Assembly: GCF_900109115.1 (NCBI RefSeq)
Contig: NZ_FNYV01000001.1
Coordinates: 62,001 to 126,000, forward strand
Direction: 5' to 3'
Source of the DNA: Micromonospora phaseoli
GTDB taxonomy: Bacteria > Actinomycetota > Actinomycetes > Mycobacteriales > Micromonosporaceae
Length of the DNA: 64,000 bases
The notes below the pieces were generated by a model that was not told the origin of the DNA, searched no databases, and saw only the letters and a program-made list of their open reading frames with translations. Shown here one piece after another: positions 55,764-64,000 of this stretch (position 1 is the stretch's first letter; each line of letters starts with the position of its first letter). The position numbers were made by a program, and so were the translations under genes.

Positions 55764-55842
55764 TGAGTGAGCAACGCGAACGAATCATCAGGCTCAGCCC
55801 AGCGCCGTGTGATGGCGCGACCGAGCGCAGCGAGGTCGTGGC
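55764..55842 (+). repeat. Possible dispersed intergenic element between ilvB and ilvN
   Basis: The 79 bp contain GAGTGAGCAACGCGAACGAA, ATCATCAGGCTCAGC and GAGCGCAGCGAGG, word patterns recalled from Micromonospora/Salinispora intergenic repeats (inference). There is only one copy in the window. No credible gene. Confidence 0.35.
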
Positions 55843-56358
55843 ATGACCATGCACACGCTCTCCGTGTTGGTGGAGAACAAGCCGGGCGTGCTGGCCCGGG
55901 TCTCCGGGCTCTTCTCCCGGCGCGGTTTCAACATCGACAGCCTCGCCGTCGGCGAGACCGAGAACCCGGACGTCTCGCGGATCACCATCGTGGTCAACGC
56001 GGAGTCCTCCCCGCTGGAGCAGGTCACCAAGCAGCTCAACAAGCTGGTGAACGTGCTGAAGATCGTCGAGCTGGACCCGTCGATCTCGGTGGCCCGCGAG
56101 CTGCTCCTGGTCAAGGTGCGTGCGGATCGCACCGCCCGTGCCCAGGTGCTGGAGACGGTCAACCTGTTCCGGGCCCGGGTGGTCGACGTGGCCGCCGACA
56201 CCCTCACCATCGAGGCGACCGGCACCCCCGACAAGCTCGACGCGCTGCTGCGCGACCTTGAGCCCTTCGGCATCAAGGAAATGGTCCAGTCGGGCCTGGT
56301 GGCGATCGGGCGCGGCTCACGCGCCATCACCGCCGGCCCGGCCCTGCGGGCCGCCTGA
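55843..56358 (+). CDS. ilvN: Acetolactate synthase small (regulatory) subunit
   Basis: 171 aa. The N-terminal ACT domain (HTLSVLVENKPGVLARVSGL then FSRRGFNIDSLAVGETE) binds valine for feedback inhibition. The C-terminal domain (about 80-165: ELLLVKVRADRTARAQVLE, GIKEMVQSGLVAIGRG) completes the family pattern. It forms the holoenzyme with IlvB upstream. Confidence 0.95.
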   Translation: MTMHTLSVLVENKPGVLARVSGLFSRRGFNIDSLAVGETENPDVSRITIVVNAESSPLEQVTKQLNKLVNVLKIVELDPSISVARELLLVKVRADRTARAQVLETVNLFRARVVDVAADTLTIEATGTPDKLDALLRDLEPFGIKEMVQSGLVAIGRGSRAITAGPALRAA

Positions 56359-56386
56359 TCCGACTGTGGGCCGGCCCGGCGGGCCG

Positions 56387-57481
<1,095 letters not shown>

Positions 57482-57497
57482 GACGTATTCGCACCAC

Positions 57498-57542
57498 CGG
57501 CACCCGGGCCGGCGTTCTCCCCGACGCCGAGCCCGGGTGCCG
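57498..57542 (+). terminator. Long terminator hairpin after ilvC
   Basis: An 18-bp stem: CGGCACCCGGGC (57498-57509) and CGGCGT (57510-57515) pair with ACGCCG (57524-57529) and GCCCGGGTGCCG (57531-57542), with one bulged A and an 8-nt loop. It ends the ilvBNC unit. The rest of 57543-57759 is presumably the serA promoter region; no gene seen. Confidence 0.75.
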
Positions 57543-57759
57543 TCTGTGATCTCCAGCCGACTAACGATCGTTAACCCGCACGTCACGTCCGGTTTGTGAG
57601 GGCACTCACCCCGCAGTCCGGGGCACACCGGGCGGCGTGCGCCCTACGATCGCGGATAGGTGCGTAGCCGGCACCTGACGGCCATGGCCCGGACCGTGCC
57701 GGGCGCAGTGCAGCGTCCCAGCCCCCGGTCGACCGCTCTGACGACATCTACGAGGACCA

Positions 57760-59358
57760 ATGACTCCTGTCGTACTGATCGCCGAAGAACTCGCTCCCGC
57801 CGCCATCGAGGTGCTCGCCCACGACTTCGACGTCCGGCACGTGGACGGCACCGACCGTCCGGCCCTGCTCTCGGCGCTCTCCGAGGCCCACGCCGTCATC
57901 GTCCGCAGCGCCACCCAGATCGACGCCGAGGCGATCGCCGCCGCACCCCGGCTCAAGGTCGTGGCCCGGGCCGGCGTCGGTCTGGACAACGTCGAGGTGC
58001 CGGCTGCCACCGCGCGGGGCGTCATGGTCGTCAACGCGCCCACCTCCAACATCGTCTCCGCCGCCGAGCAGGCCGTCGCGCTGCTGCTCGCGGTCGCCCG
58101 TAACACCGCCAGCGCCAGCGCGGCGCTCAAGGCGGGGGAGTGGAAGCGCTCGAAGTACACCGGCGTGGAGATCCAGGGCAAGACCGTCGGGGTCGTCGGC
58201 CTCGGCCGTATCGGTGTCCTCTTCGCGTCCCGGATCGCCGCCTTCGGCACCCGGCTGATCGCGTACGACCCGTACATCCAGCCGGCCCGGGCGGCGCAGC
58301 TCGGCGTACGCCTGGTCGGTCTGGAGGAGCTGCTGCGGGAGAGCGACTTCATCTCGATCCACCTGCCGAAGACCCCGGAGACCCTCGGGCTGATCGGCGA
58401 GAAGGAACTGTCGATCGTCAAGCCGGGCGTGCGGATCGTCAACGCCGCCCGGGGCGGGCTGATCGACGAGCAGGCCCTGGCCGACGCGCTGGCCGAGGGC
58501 CGGGTCGGTGGGGCCGGGGTGGACGTGTACGCCAAGGAGCCGTGCACCTCCTCGCCGCTGTTCGCCTTCGACAACGTGGTGGCCACCCCGCACCTGGGCG
58601 CCTCCACCGGCGAAGCGCAGGACAAGGCCGGCCTGGCGGTGGCCAAGAGCGTGAAGCTGGCGCTGCAGGGCGAGTTCGTGCCGGACGCGGTCAACGTGCA
58701 GGCCGGCGGAGTGGTCGCCGAGGATGTCCGGCCGCTGCTGCCGCTGGCTGAGAAGCTCGGTCGCGCCTTCACCGCGGTCGCCGGGGGGGTCGCCGCCAGC
58801 GTCACCGTCGAGGTACGCGGTGAGATCGTCGGCCACGACGTCTCGGTGCTCAAGCTCGCCGCCACCAAGGGCCTGTTCAGCTCGGTGGTCGAGGAGCAGG
58901 TGACCTACGTCAACGCGCCGCACCTGGCCGCCCAGCGCGGCGTGGAGGTGTCGCTGACCACCCAGACCGAGACCGTCGACCACCCGGTTCTGGTCACCGT
59001 GCGCGGCGCGCTGCCCGACGGCCGTACCGTCAGCGTCTCCGGCACGGTCGCCCAGGCCGGTACCCGGGACGTCATCAAGCTGACCGAGGTCGACGGCTTC
59101 GACGTGGAGATCGGTGCCGAGGGCATCCTGCTCTTCCTGCGCTACGTGGACCGCCCGGGCGTGGTCGGCACGGTCGGCACCCTGCTCGGTCAGGCCGGCG
59201 TCAACATCGCGGCGATGCAGGTGGCCCGCCGGGAGGCCGGCGGTGAGACGCTGATGACCCTCACCGTCGACCAGGCGCTCGGCGCCGACCTGCTCACCTC
59301 GGCCGCCGACTCGATCGGCGCGACCTCGGCCAGCGCCGCGGACCTGCGCGACGAGTAG
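57760..59358 (+). CDS. serA: D-3-phosphoglycerate dehydrogenase
   Basis: 532 aa, the long type with an intervening domain, as in mycobacteria. It catalyses the first step of serine synthesis. NAD loop VGLGRIGVLFASR, active-site Arg in NAARGGLIDEQAL, acidic GVDVYAKEP, catalytic His in TPHLGASTGEAQ. The allosteric substrate-binding domain (about 320-450) and a C-terminal ACT domain (about 460-530, LFLRYVDRPGVVGTVGTLL) follow; the ACT domain is the serine feedback site. It follows ilvC as in other actinobacteria. Confidence 0.96.
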   Translation: MTPVVLIAEELAPAAIEVLAHDFDVRHVDGTDRPALLSALSEAHAVIVRSATQIDAEAIAAAPRLKVVARAGVGLDNVEVPAATARGVMVVNAPTSNIVSAAEQAVALLLAVARNTASASAALKAGEWKRSKYTGVEIQGKTVGVVGLGRIGVLFASRIAAFGTRLIAYDPYIQPARAAQLGVRLVGLEELLRESDFISIHLPKTPETLGLIGEKELSIVKPGVRIVNAARGGLIDEQALADALAEGRVGGAGVDVYAKEPCTSSPLFAFDNVVATPHLGASTGEAQDKAGLAVAKSVKLALQGEFVPDAVNVQAGGVVAEDVRPLLPLAEKLGRAFTAVAGGVAASVTVEVRGEIVGHDVSVLKLAATKGLFSSVVEEQVTYVNAPHLAAQRGVEVSLTTQTETVDHPVLVTVRGALPDGRTVSVSGTVAQAGTRDVIKLTEVDGFDVEIGAEGILLFLRYVDRPGVVGTVGTLLGQAGVNIAAMQVARREAGGETLMTLTVDQALGADLLTSAADSIGATSASAADLRDE

Positions 59359-59375
59359 CCCACGCACGAGTCGTC

Positions 59376-59410
59376 GGGGCCCGGCCGGTGGCCGGGCCCC
59401 TCGTCGTTCT
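59376..59410 (+). terminator. Terminator hairpin after serA
   Basis: Perfect 11-bp arms GGGGCCCGGCC (59376-59386) and GGCCGGGCCCC (59390-59400) with a GGT loop, followed by TCGTCGTTCT. It starts 18 bp after the serA stop. Confidence 0.75.
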
Positions 59411-59430
59411 GACGCACCGGCGCGGGTGCG

Positions 59431-59796
59431 TCAGCGGGAGCCGGGCATCCGGGCCGCCGGCGGCGGGTAGACCGAGCCGTCCTGTGCGTCGAAGAGAATC
59501 AGACGGCACTCCCCGGCCAGCCGCTCGATGTCGAGGAGCACCTGGTCGGGGCAGGCCGGGTCCAGGTTCAGCTCGATGTGGTCGGCCGCCTTGTGCAGCT
59601 GCGCGACCGCCCAGGGAGTGTTCGGACCGGCCGGCCGTTCCGGGTAGCTGGCGGTGATCGCCCGGTAGAAGGACACACACCGTGGGTCCGGTTGCCGCTC
59701 GATGTGCCGGCCGTTGCGGCACTGCTGCACCGCCGCTCGCACGTCCTCGGGCGTCGCCCCGTCCGCCAGGGCCCACACGCTCAGATCGAAACTCAC
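59431..59796 (-). CDS. Conserved-looking hypothetical protein
   Basis: 121 aa soluble protein. [49 protein letters not shown] and [20 protein letters not shown] suggest a compact alpha/beta fold. Codon use is normal for the genome, so it is likely real. No family recognised and no functional link to serA. Confidence 0.65.
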   Translation of the reverse strand: MSFDLSVWALADGATPEDVRAAVQQCRNGRHIERQPDPRCVSFYRAITASYPERPAGPNTPWAVAQLHKAADHIELNLDPACPDQVLLDIERLAGECRLILFDAQDGSVYPPPAARMPGSR

Positions 59797-60109
59797 GGCG
59801 GACAGCGTGCCATCTGCGCTTCACCTTGTCGAAAACGCCCCTGCCGCAGGCCAGTCGTCGAGTCGGAAGGACCGCTCAGATCCTCCCCTGTGGAGCTCTT
59901 GCCGCGAAACGCGTCAATTCGATAGCGTACCGATGCGGTCACCTGCCGAGCTTGTGCGCCGACCCGTCTTCGGGTGGCGAGGTTGGCGTCCGGCCGACCG
60001 GCCCGCACCCCTCGATTGCGCGAGCCACGCGCACTCGTCGTCGACCGGCCTCCACGGCCGTTGCCGCGGCCGTGGAGGCCGATCGCTGCGTCGGCGGCGG
60101 CTCGCTGCG
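59797..60109. other. Intergenic region with a terminator hairpin, otherwise no gene seen
   Basis: The 313 bp between the hypothetical gene and apbE contain the large hairpin at 60046-60081 and a short AT-richer stretch (CAATTCGATAGCG near 59925). That stretch may be a promoter for the minus-strand hypothetical gene. Confidence 0.4.
60046..60081 (-). terminator. Terminator hairpin after apbE
   Basis: Perfect 15-bp arms CGGCCTCCACGGCCG (60046-60060) and CGGCCGTGGAGGCCG (60067-60081) with a 6-nt loop, about 30 bp past the apbE stop on the minus strand. No U-tract. Confidence 0.7.
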
Positions 60110-60955
60110 TCAACGGCGGGCGGCGAAGAGCACCCGGTAGTCCGACCCGGCGCGGAACCACGCCAGTCCGACCGGTCCTGCCGCGTACAGCGCGGTGGCG
60201 TAGGCGTCGGCCACCGCGAGGTCGGGACCGACCACCGTCGCGGCGACCAACTGGCCGGCCGGTTCACCGGTGTGCGGATCCACCACGTGCCCCTGGCGTC
60301 CGGTGACTCCGGAGGTGCCGACCGCGCCCGCCGTCATCTCCAGCACCAGGGGCGCCCGGTGCCGATCGGTCGGGTGGTGCATCGCGACCCGCCACGGGCC
60401 GCCGTGCCCGGCGTGGCCGCGTACCACCAGGTCAGCGCCGCTGAGCACGGCGTAGTCGTGGATGCCGGCGGTGCGCAACCGGGTTGCCGCCCGCTCCACC
60501 GCCCACCCGCCGAGCAGACCACCCGGGTCGAAGCCGCCCGGCACCGCCCAGGCGTCGAACCAGCCGTCCGTCGCCGCGCGCATCGCGGTGCACCGGTCCA
60601 CCAGATCCGCGAGCGGCGGGTACGACTCGGGGCTGATCTCGTCCCGGCGCAGTCGGGACACCAGGCTGTCCGGGCGGTTCGGGCCGTAGGTGAGGTCGAT
60701 CGCGCGCAGCTCGGCCACCGCGTCACGCAGCGCCTCACCGACTCCCCGCCGGCCCAGCCACTCGGGGGCGTTCAGCAGCAGGGTGTACGCCGCCGTCGAG
60801 GTGCGTACGGTGTGCCGGACGGCGATCCGGTCCCCGGCGACCACGCCGGCCCGGTCGAGTCGCTGCTCGCGAACACCCAGTCGCAGGTCTGGTCGGCGGA
60901 AACGGAAGCTTGCCGGATCCACCCAGCTGGTTCGTGGCTGCTCGTCGGTCCACAT
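60110..60955 (-). CDS. apbE: FAD:protein FMN transferase (ApbE family)
   Basis: 281 aa with no signal peptide or lipobox, as is usual in actinobacteria. ApbE moves FMN from FAD onto a Thr/Ser of target flavoproteins with Mg. Core motifs: [30 protein letters not shown] followed by [27 protein letters not shown] and [15 protein letters not shown]. The last 40 residues hold [13 protein letters not shown]. No Rnf, NQR or NosR target is present nearby. Confidence 0.87.
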   Translation of the reverse strand: MWTDEQPRTSWVDPASFRFRRPDLRLGVREQRLDRAGVVAGDRIAVRHTVRTSTAAYTLLLNAPEWLGRRGVGEALRDAVAELRAIDLTYGPNRPDSLVSRLRRDEISPESYPPLADLVDRCTAMRAATDGWFDAWAVPGGFDPGGLLGGWAVERAATRLRTAGIHDYAVLSGADLVVRGHAGHGGPWRVAMHHPTDRHRAPLVLEMTAGAVGTSGVTGRQGHVVDPHTGEPAGQLVAATVVGPDLAVADAYATALYAAGPVGLAWFRAGSDYRVLFAARR

Positions 60956-61171
60956 CGCATCCGTCCCCCTCCTCGACGCCCGCCGCGCCGTCGCGGCGGT
61001 CGCCCGGACCGGTGGCCCGTCACGCTCACGCTATGCAGCGGAGATGACTGCCCCATGAATGCACCCTGGGAAGCTGCTGTGCGTCCTCGCGTCCCGGAAA
61101 GTGGAACATTCGTACCGGGGGGCGGGACGGCGGCGTACCGTCGAGCCACACGAGCGAAGGAGCTGACGGAC

Positions 61172-62203
61172 GTGGCACGGATCGCGGTGGTGGCCGGAGA
61201 CGGGATCGGACCCGAGGTGGTCGCGGAGGCCCGGAAGGTCATCGACGCGGTACTGCCCGGCGTCGAGGCGACGGAGTACGACCTCGGTGCGGCACGCTAT
61301 CACCGGACCGGTGAGGTGCTGCCCGACTCGGTGCTCGGCGAGTTGGCCGGGCACGACGCGATCCTGCTCGGCGCGGTCGGCGATCCGACCGTCCCGCCCG
61401 GTGTGCTGGAGCGGGGCCTGCTGTTGAAGCTTCGCTTCGCCTTCGACCAGTACGTCAACCTGCGCCCGTCCCGGCTCTGGCCGGGGGTGGCCAGCCCGCT
61501 GGCGGCGGTCAAGCCGGGCGAGGTCGACCTGGTGGTCGTCCGGGAGGGCACCGAGGGGCTCTACGCGGGTGCCGGTGGCACGCTGCACCGGGGCACCCCG
61601 GCCGAGGTCGCCACCGAGGAGAGCCTGAACACCCGGCACGGCGTCGAGCGGGTGGTCCGGGACGCCTTCGCCCGCGCCTCCCGCCGCGAACGGCGCAAGG
61701 TGACCCTGGTGCACAAGACCAACGTGCTCACCCACGCCGGTTCGCTGTGGGCCCGCACCTTCGAGGCGGTGGCCGCCGAACACCCCGACGTGACCACCGA
61801 GTACCAGCACGTCGACGCCGCCGCGATGTTCCTGGTCACCCAGCCGCAGCGGTACGACGTCGTGGTCACCGACAACCTCTTCGGCGACATCCTCACCGAC
61901 ATCGCGGCGGCGGTCACCGGAGGAATCGGCCTCGCCGCCAGTGGCAGCATCAACCCCGACGGGACGTACCCGTCGATGTTCGAGCCGGTACACGGCTCCG
62001 CACCGGACATCGCCGGACGTGGCGTGGCCGACCCGGTCGCCGCCGTGCTCTCGGCGGCCCTGCTGCTCGACCAGCTCGGGCACGCCGACGCCGCCGCCCG
62101 GATCACCGTCGCGGTCAGTGCCGAGCTGGCCGGACGCGGCCCGGACGTAGCCCTGCGTACCGCCGAGGTGGGTGACCGGATCGCGGCCCAGGTAGCCGCC
62201 TGA
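61172..62203 (+). CDS. leuB: 3-isopropylmalate dehydrogenase
   Basis: 343 aa from a GTG at 61172 with AAGGAG at 61156-61161; the frame runs open far upstream but without homology. It oxidatively decarboxylates 3-isopropylmalate in leucine synthesis. [48 protein letters not shown], the catalytic Lys in [14 protein letters not shown], Asp residues in [16 protein letters not shown], and the NAD loop [21 protein letters not shown] are all present. Confidence 0.95.
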   Translation: MARIAVVAGDGIGPEVVAEARKVIDAVLPGVEATEYDLGAARYHRTGEVLPDSVLGELAGHDAILLGAVGDPTVPPGVLERGLLLKLRFAFDQYVNLRPSRLWPGVASPLAAVKPGEVDLVVVREGTEGLYAGAGGTLHRGTPAEVATEESLNTRHGVERVVRDAFARASRRERRKVTLVHKTNVLTHAGSLWARTFEAVAAEHPDVTTEYQHVDAAAMFLVTQPQRYDVVVTDNLFGDILTDIAAAVTGGIGLAASGSINPDGTYPSMFEPVHGSAPDIAGRGVADPVAAVLSAALLLDQLGHADAAARITVAVSAELAGRGPDVALRTAEVGDRIAAQVAA

Positions 62204-62418
62204 TCGCCCGCGCCTTTCCCGAGTTTGCGGCCGACGTCTGCCGGGCCTCCCGGCGAACGGTGGCGACAACATCGACCGGCGGCGGCGGCGCGGTACGGTG
62301 CCACCTGTGCTTTGGTGGACCTATCCGCTGAACGACCGTTCGGGGTAGGTTTTCTGGCACAAACATGTTTCCGGCGTGCGGTCGGCGCATGCCGTAGTCC
62401 CCCAGGGAGGTCAGCGCG

Positions 62419-63516
62419 ATGAGCGGTGGTGACAAGATCGACTTCGAGATCCGTCCGAACCCCGCGCCGGTATCCGCCACCGACCGGGCTGCGCTGCTGG
62501 CCAACCCCGGGTTCGGCCGGGTCTTCACCGACCACATGGTCACCATCCGCTACGCCGAGGGCAAGGGCTGGTACGACGCCCGTGTCGAGGCGCGCGGGCC
62601 CATCCCGATGGATCCCGCCAGTGCGGTGCTGCACTACGCGCAGGAGATCTTCGAGGGGATGAAGGCGTACCGCACGGCAGGCGGCGGGGTGACGATGTTC
62701 CGCCCGTACGCCAACGCGGCCCGGTTCAACACCTCGGCCGCCCGGATGGCCATGCCGTCGCTGCCCGAGGAGACCTTCGTCGACTCGCTGCACCGGCTGA
62801 TCGAGATCGACCGGGAGTGGATCCCCGACGGTGCGGACGGCAGCCTCTACCTGCGACCGTTCATGTTTGCCAGCGAGGTCTTCCTCGGTGTCCGTCCGGC
62901 CAACGAGTACCTCTACTCGGTGATCGCGTCGCCGGTCGGCGCCTACTTCTCCGGTGGGGTCAAGCCGGTGACGGTCTGGGTCTCACCCGACTACACCCGG
63001 GCGGCGCCCGGCGGCACCGGTGCGGCCAAGTGTGGCGGCAACTATGCCGCCTCGTTGGCCGCCCAGGCCGAAGCCTTCGAGCACGGCTGTGAGCAGGTGG
63101 TCTTCCTGGACGCCGTCGAGCGCCGGTACGTCGACGAGTTGGGCGGCATGAACGTCTTCTTCGTCTACGACGACGGTTCGATCGCCACGCCGCCGCTGAC
63201 CGGCACGATCCTGCCCGGTATCACCCGGGAGTCGGTGCTCACGCTGGCGTCGGCGGCCGGTCACCGGGTCGAGGAGCGGCCGGTGGCCTTCGACGAGTGG
63301 CAGGCGGACGCCGCCAGCGGCCGGCTGCGTGAGGTCTTCGCCTGCGGCACCGCGGCGGTGATCACCCCGATCGGGCGGGTTCGCTTCCCCGACGGGGAGT
63401 TCGCCGTCGCCGGCGGTGAGCCCGGCACGGTGACGATGGCGCTGCGCCAGCGGCTGGTGGATCTCCAGCGCGGCAAGGCCGCCGACCCACACAACTGGGT
63501 CCACCACGTGCTCTGA
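62419..63516 (+). CDS. ilvE: Branched-chain amino acid aminotransferase
   Basis: 365 aa from the ATG at 62419 with GGGAGG at 62404-62409. It is a fold-type IV PLP enzyme doing the last transamination to Val, Leu and Ile. [30 protein letters not shown], the PLP lysine in [16 protein letters not shown], and [10 protein letters not shown] are typical. It completes the pathway with ilvBNCD and leuB. The 215-bp leader (62204-62418) includes short imperfect hairpins but no clear riboswitch or leader peptide. Confidence 0.95.
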   Translation: MSGGDKIDFEIRPNPAPVSATDRAALLANPGFGRVFTDHMVTIRYAEGKGWYDARVEARGPIPMDPASAVLHYAQEIFEGMKAYRTAGGGVTMFRPYANAARFNTSAARMAMPSLPEETFVDSLHRLIEIDREWIPDGADGSLYLRPFMFASEVFLGVRPANEYLYSVIASPVGAYFSGGVKPVTVWVSPDYTRAAPGGTGAAKCGGNYAASLAAQAEAFEHGCEQVVFLDAVERRYVDELGGMNVFFVYDDGSIATPPLTGTILPGITRESVLTLASAAGHRVEERPVAFDEWQADAASGRLREVFACGTAAVITPIGRVRFPDGEFAVAGGEPGTVTMALRQRLVDLQRGKAADPHNWVHHVL

Positions 63517-63520
63517 GATG

Positions 63521-63580
63521 TAAGGAGGGGGCCCTTCTTAACGCCTGCGGTAGAGGAGGGGCCCCTTCTTAACGCCTCGC
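63521..63580. repeat. Dispersed two-unit palindromic repeat, copy 3 (after ilvE)
   Basis: Two exact 30-bp units (63521-63550 and 63551-63580) sharing AGGAGGGG, a G/C junction, CCC, TTCTTAACGCCT and GCG. It begins 5 bp after the ilvE stop, the same distance as copy 1 from gatB, and lies between converging genes. Confidence 0.8.
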
Positions 63581-63608
63581 GACGCGGCAAGACGGCCGCG
63601 ACGCGGCG

Positions 63609-64000
63609 CTAGGCGAGCAGGTTGGTACGCAGGGCGGCGAGCTGGTCGCCGGTGACCCCGGCCTGGCGCAGGTAGTCGTCCACGGAGCCGTGGCCCTCGC
63701 GGATCTCGGCCAGGAACAGCAGCATCGCCTCGGCCGGCGAGGAGAGGAACGGTGTCGGCAGCGGCGCCGAGTCGGGGAAGGTCGCGGCGACCCAGGCACT
63801 GAACCGCTGCGACGCCTCGGTGCTCAGCGAGTAGTCCGCCGCGATCTCGGCGTCGTCCACACCTAGGACGGCGAGGGTCAGGCCGCAGACGATGCCGGTG
63901 CGGTCCTTGCCCGCCACGCAGTGCACCACCACCGGCGCGTTGGCACCCTCGGCGATCAGGCCGATCGCCTCGGCGAGCCCGGCGGTGCCGGTGCGGGCCA
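63609..64000 (-). CDS. Tyrosine/serine-protein phosphatase-like protein (N-terminus beyond window)
   Basis: The visible C-terminal 130 residues contain the CX5R phosphatase loop in VVHCVAGKDRTGIVCGLTLAVLG, then a helical region (DYSLSTEASQRFSAWVAATF) and the AMLLFLAEIREGHGSVDDYL segment. This matches the actinobacterial PtpB-like DUF-type tyrosine phosphatases, which often act on phosphotyrosine, phosphoserine or phosphoinositides. The start lies past position 64000. It converges with ilvE across the repeat. Confidence 0.85.
   Translation of the reverse strand, partial: ARTGTAGLAEAIGLIAEGANAPVVVHCVAGKDRTGIVCGLTLAVLGVDDAEIAADYSLSTEASQRFSAWVAATFPDSAPLPTPFLSSPAEAMLLFLAEIREGHGSVDDYLRQAGVTGDQLAALRTNLLA

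Noticed and set aside
59702..61171. Upstream extension of the leuB frame by about 490 codons
   Set aside because: It crosses the antisense strand of apbE and a hypothetical gene with no homology; the GTG at 61172 has a good ribosome site and gives the canonical LeuB start.
62204..62418. Possible riboswitch or attenuator before ilvE
   Set aside because: Only short imperfect hairpins, no leader frame with Leu/Val/Ile codons, and no terminator with a U-tract.

Overview
The window is very GC-rich DNA with GTG/TTG starts, many 4-bp stop/start overlaps and long GC hairpins. Gene order and protein style point to an actinomycete, most likely a Micromonosporaceae member such as Micromonospora (inference; no rRNA or tRNA gene was seen). 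The backbone order etfA - cysteine desulfurase - mnmA - MetE-like - ligA - gatC/A/B, followed later by ilvB - ilvN - ilvC - serA - leuB, matches the conserved actinobacterial layout known from mycobacteria. Accessory blocks are inserted into it.

Layout. 1-5.7 kb: end of etfA; an ECF sigma/anti-sigma pair facing a DUF4397 surface protein and a class F sortase; then the sulfur-transfer genes iscS-like and mnmA. 5.8-18 kb: MetE-like protein, VOC protein, ADP-ribosylglycohydrolase-like protein, ligA, a membrane GGDEF-EAL protein, and gatC-gatA-[LPMTG-anchored Ig-like protein]-gatB. 18-27.4 kb: an AceE/transketolase-like E1 enzyme, a membrane metallophosphoesterase, a lipoprotein sugar dehydrogenase, a 2-hydroxyacid dehydrogenase, a PH-domain protein and a second, partly degenerate GGDEF-EAL protein.

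27.4-36.7 kb is a beta-mannan utilisation locus: a divergent LacI regulator, an ABC sugar importer (binding lipoprotein and two permeases), an intracellular GH2 beta-mannosidase and a secreted GH5 beta-mannanase. 36.7-49.3 kb is mixed accessory DNA: a divergent DUF2690 pair, a cysteine-free ArsR coupled to a SulP transporter, an SMP-30 protein, a broken oxidoreductase, a two-component system facing a Tat-exported serine-hydrolase-like pseudoenzyme, gene remnants, an AraC/VOC pair and a secreted nuclease/phosphatase-like protein. 49.3-63.5 kb is branched-chain amino acid biosynthesis: ilvD (minus strand), a third, intact-looking GGDEF-EAL protein, the attenuated ilvBNC unit, serA, ApbE, leuB and ilvE. 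The window ends inside a tyrosine-phosphatase-like gene.

The most notable non-coding signals are a dispersed element of two tandem ~30-bp palindromic units (three copies, each at the 3' end of a gene, one supplying a stop codon), a leader peptide plus attenuator before ilvB, and many long hairpin terminators without clear U-tracts.
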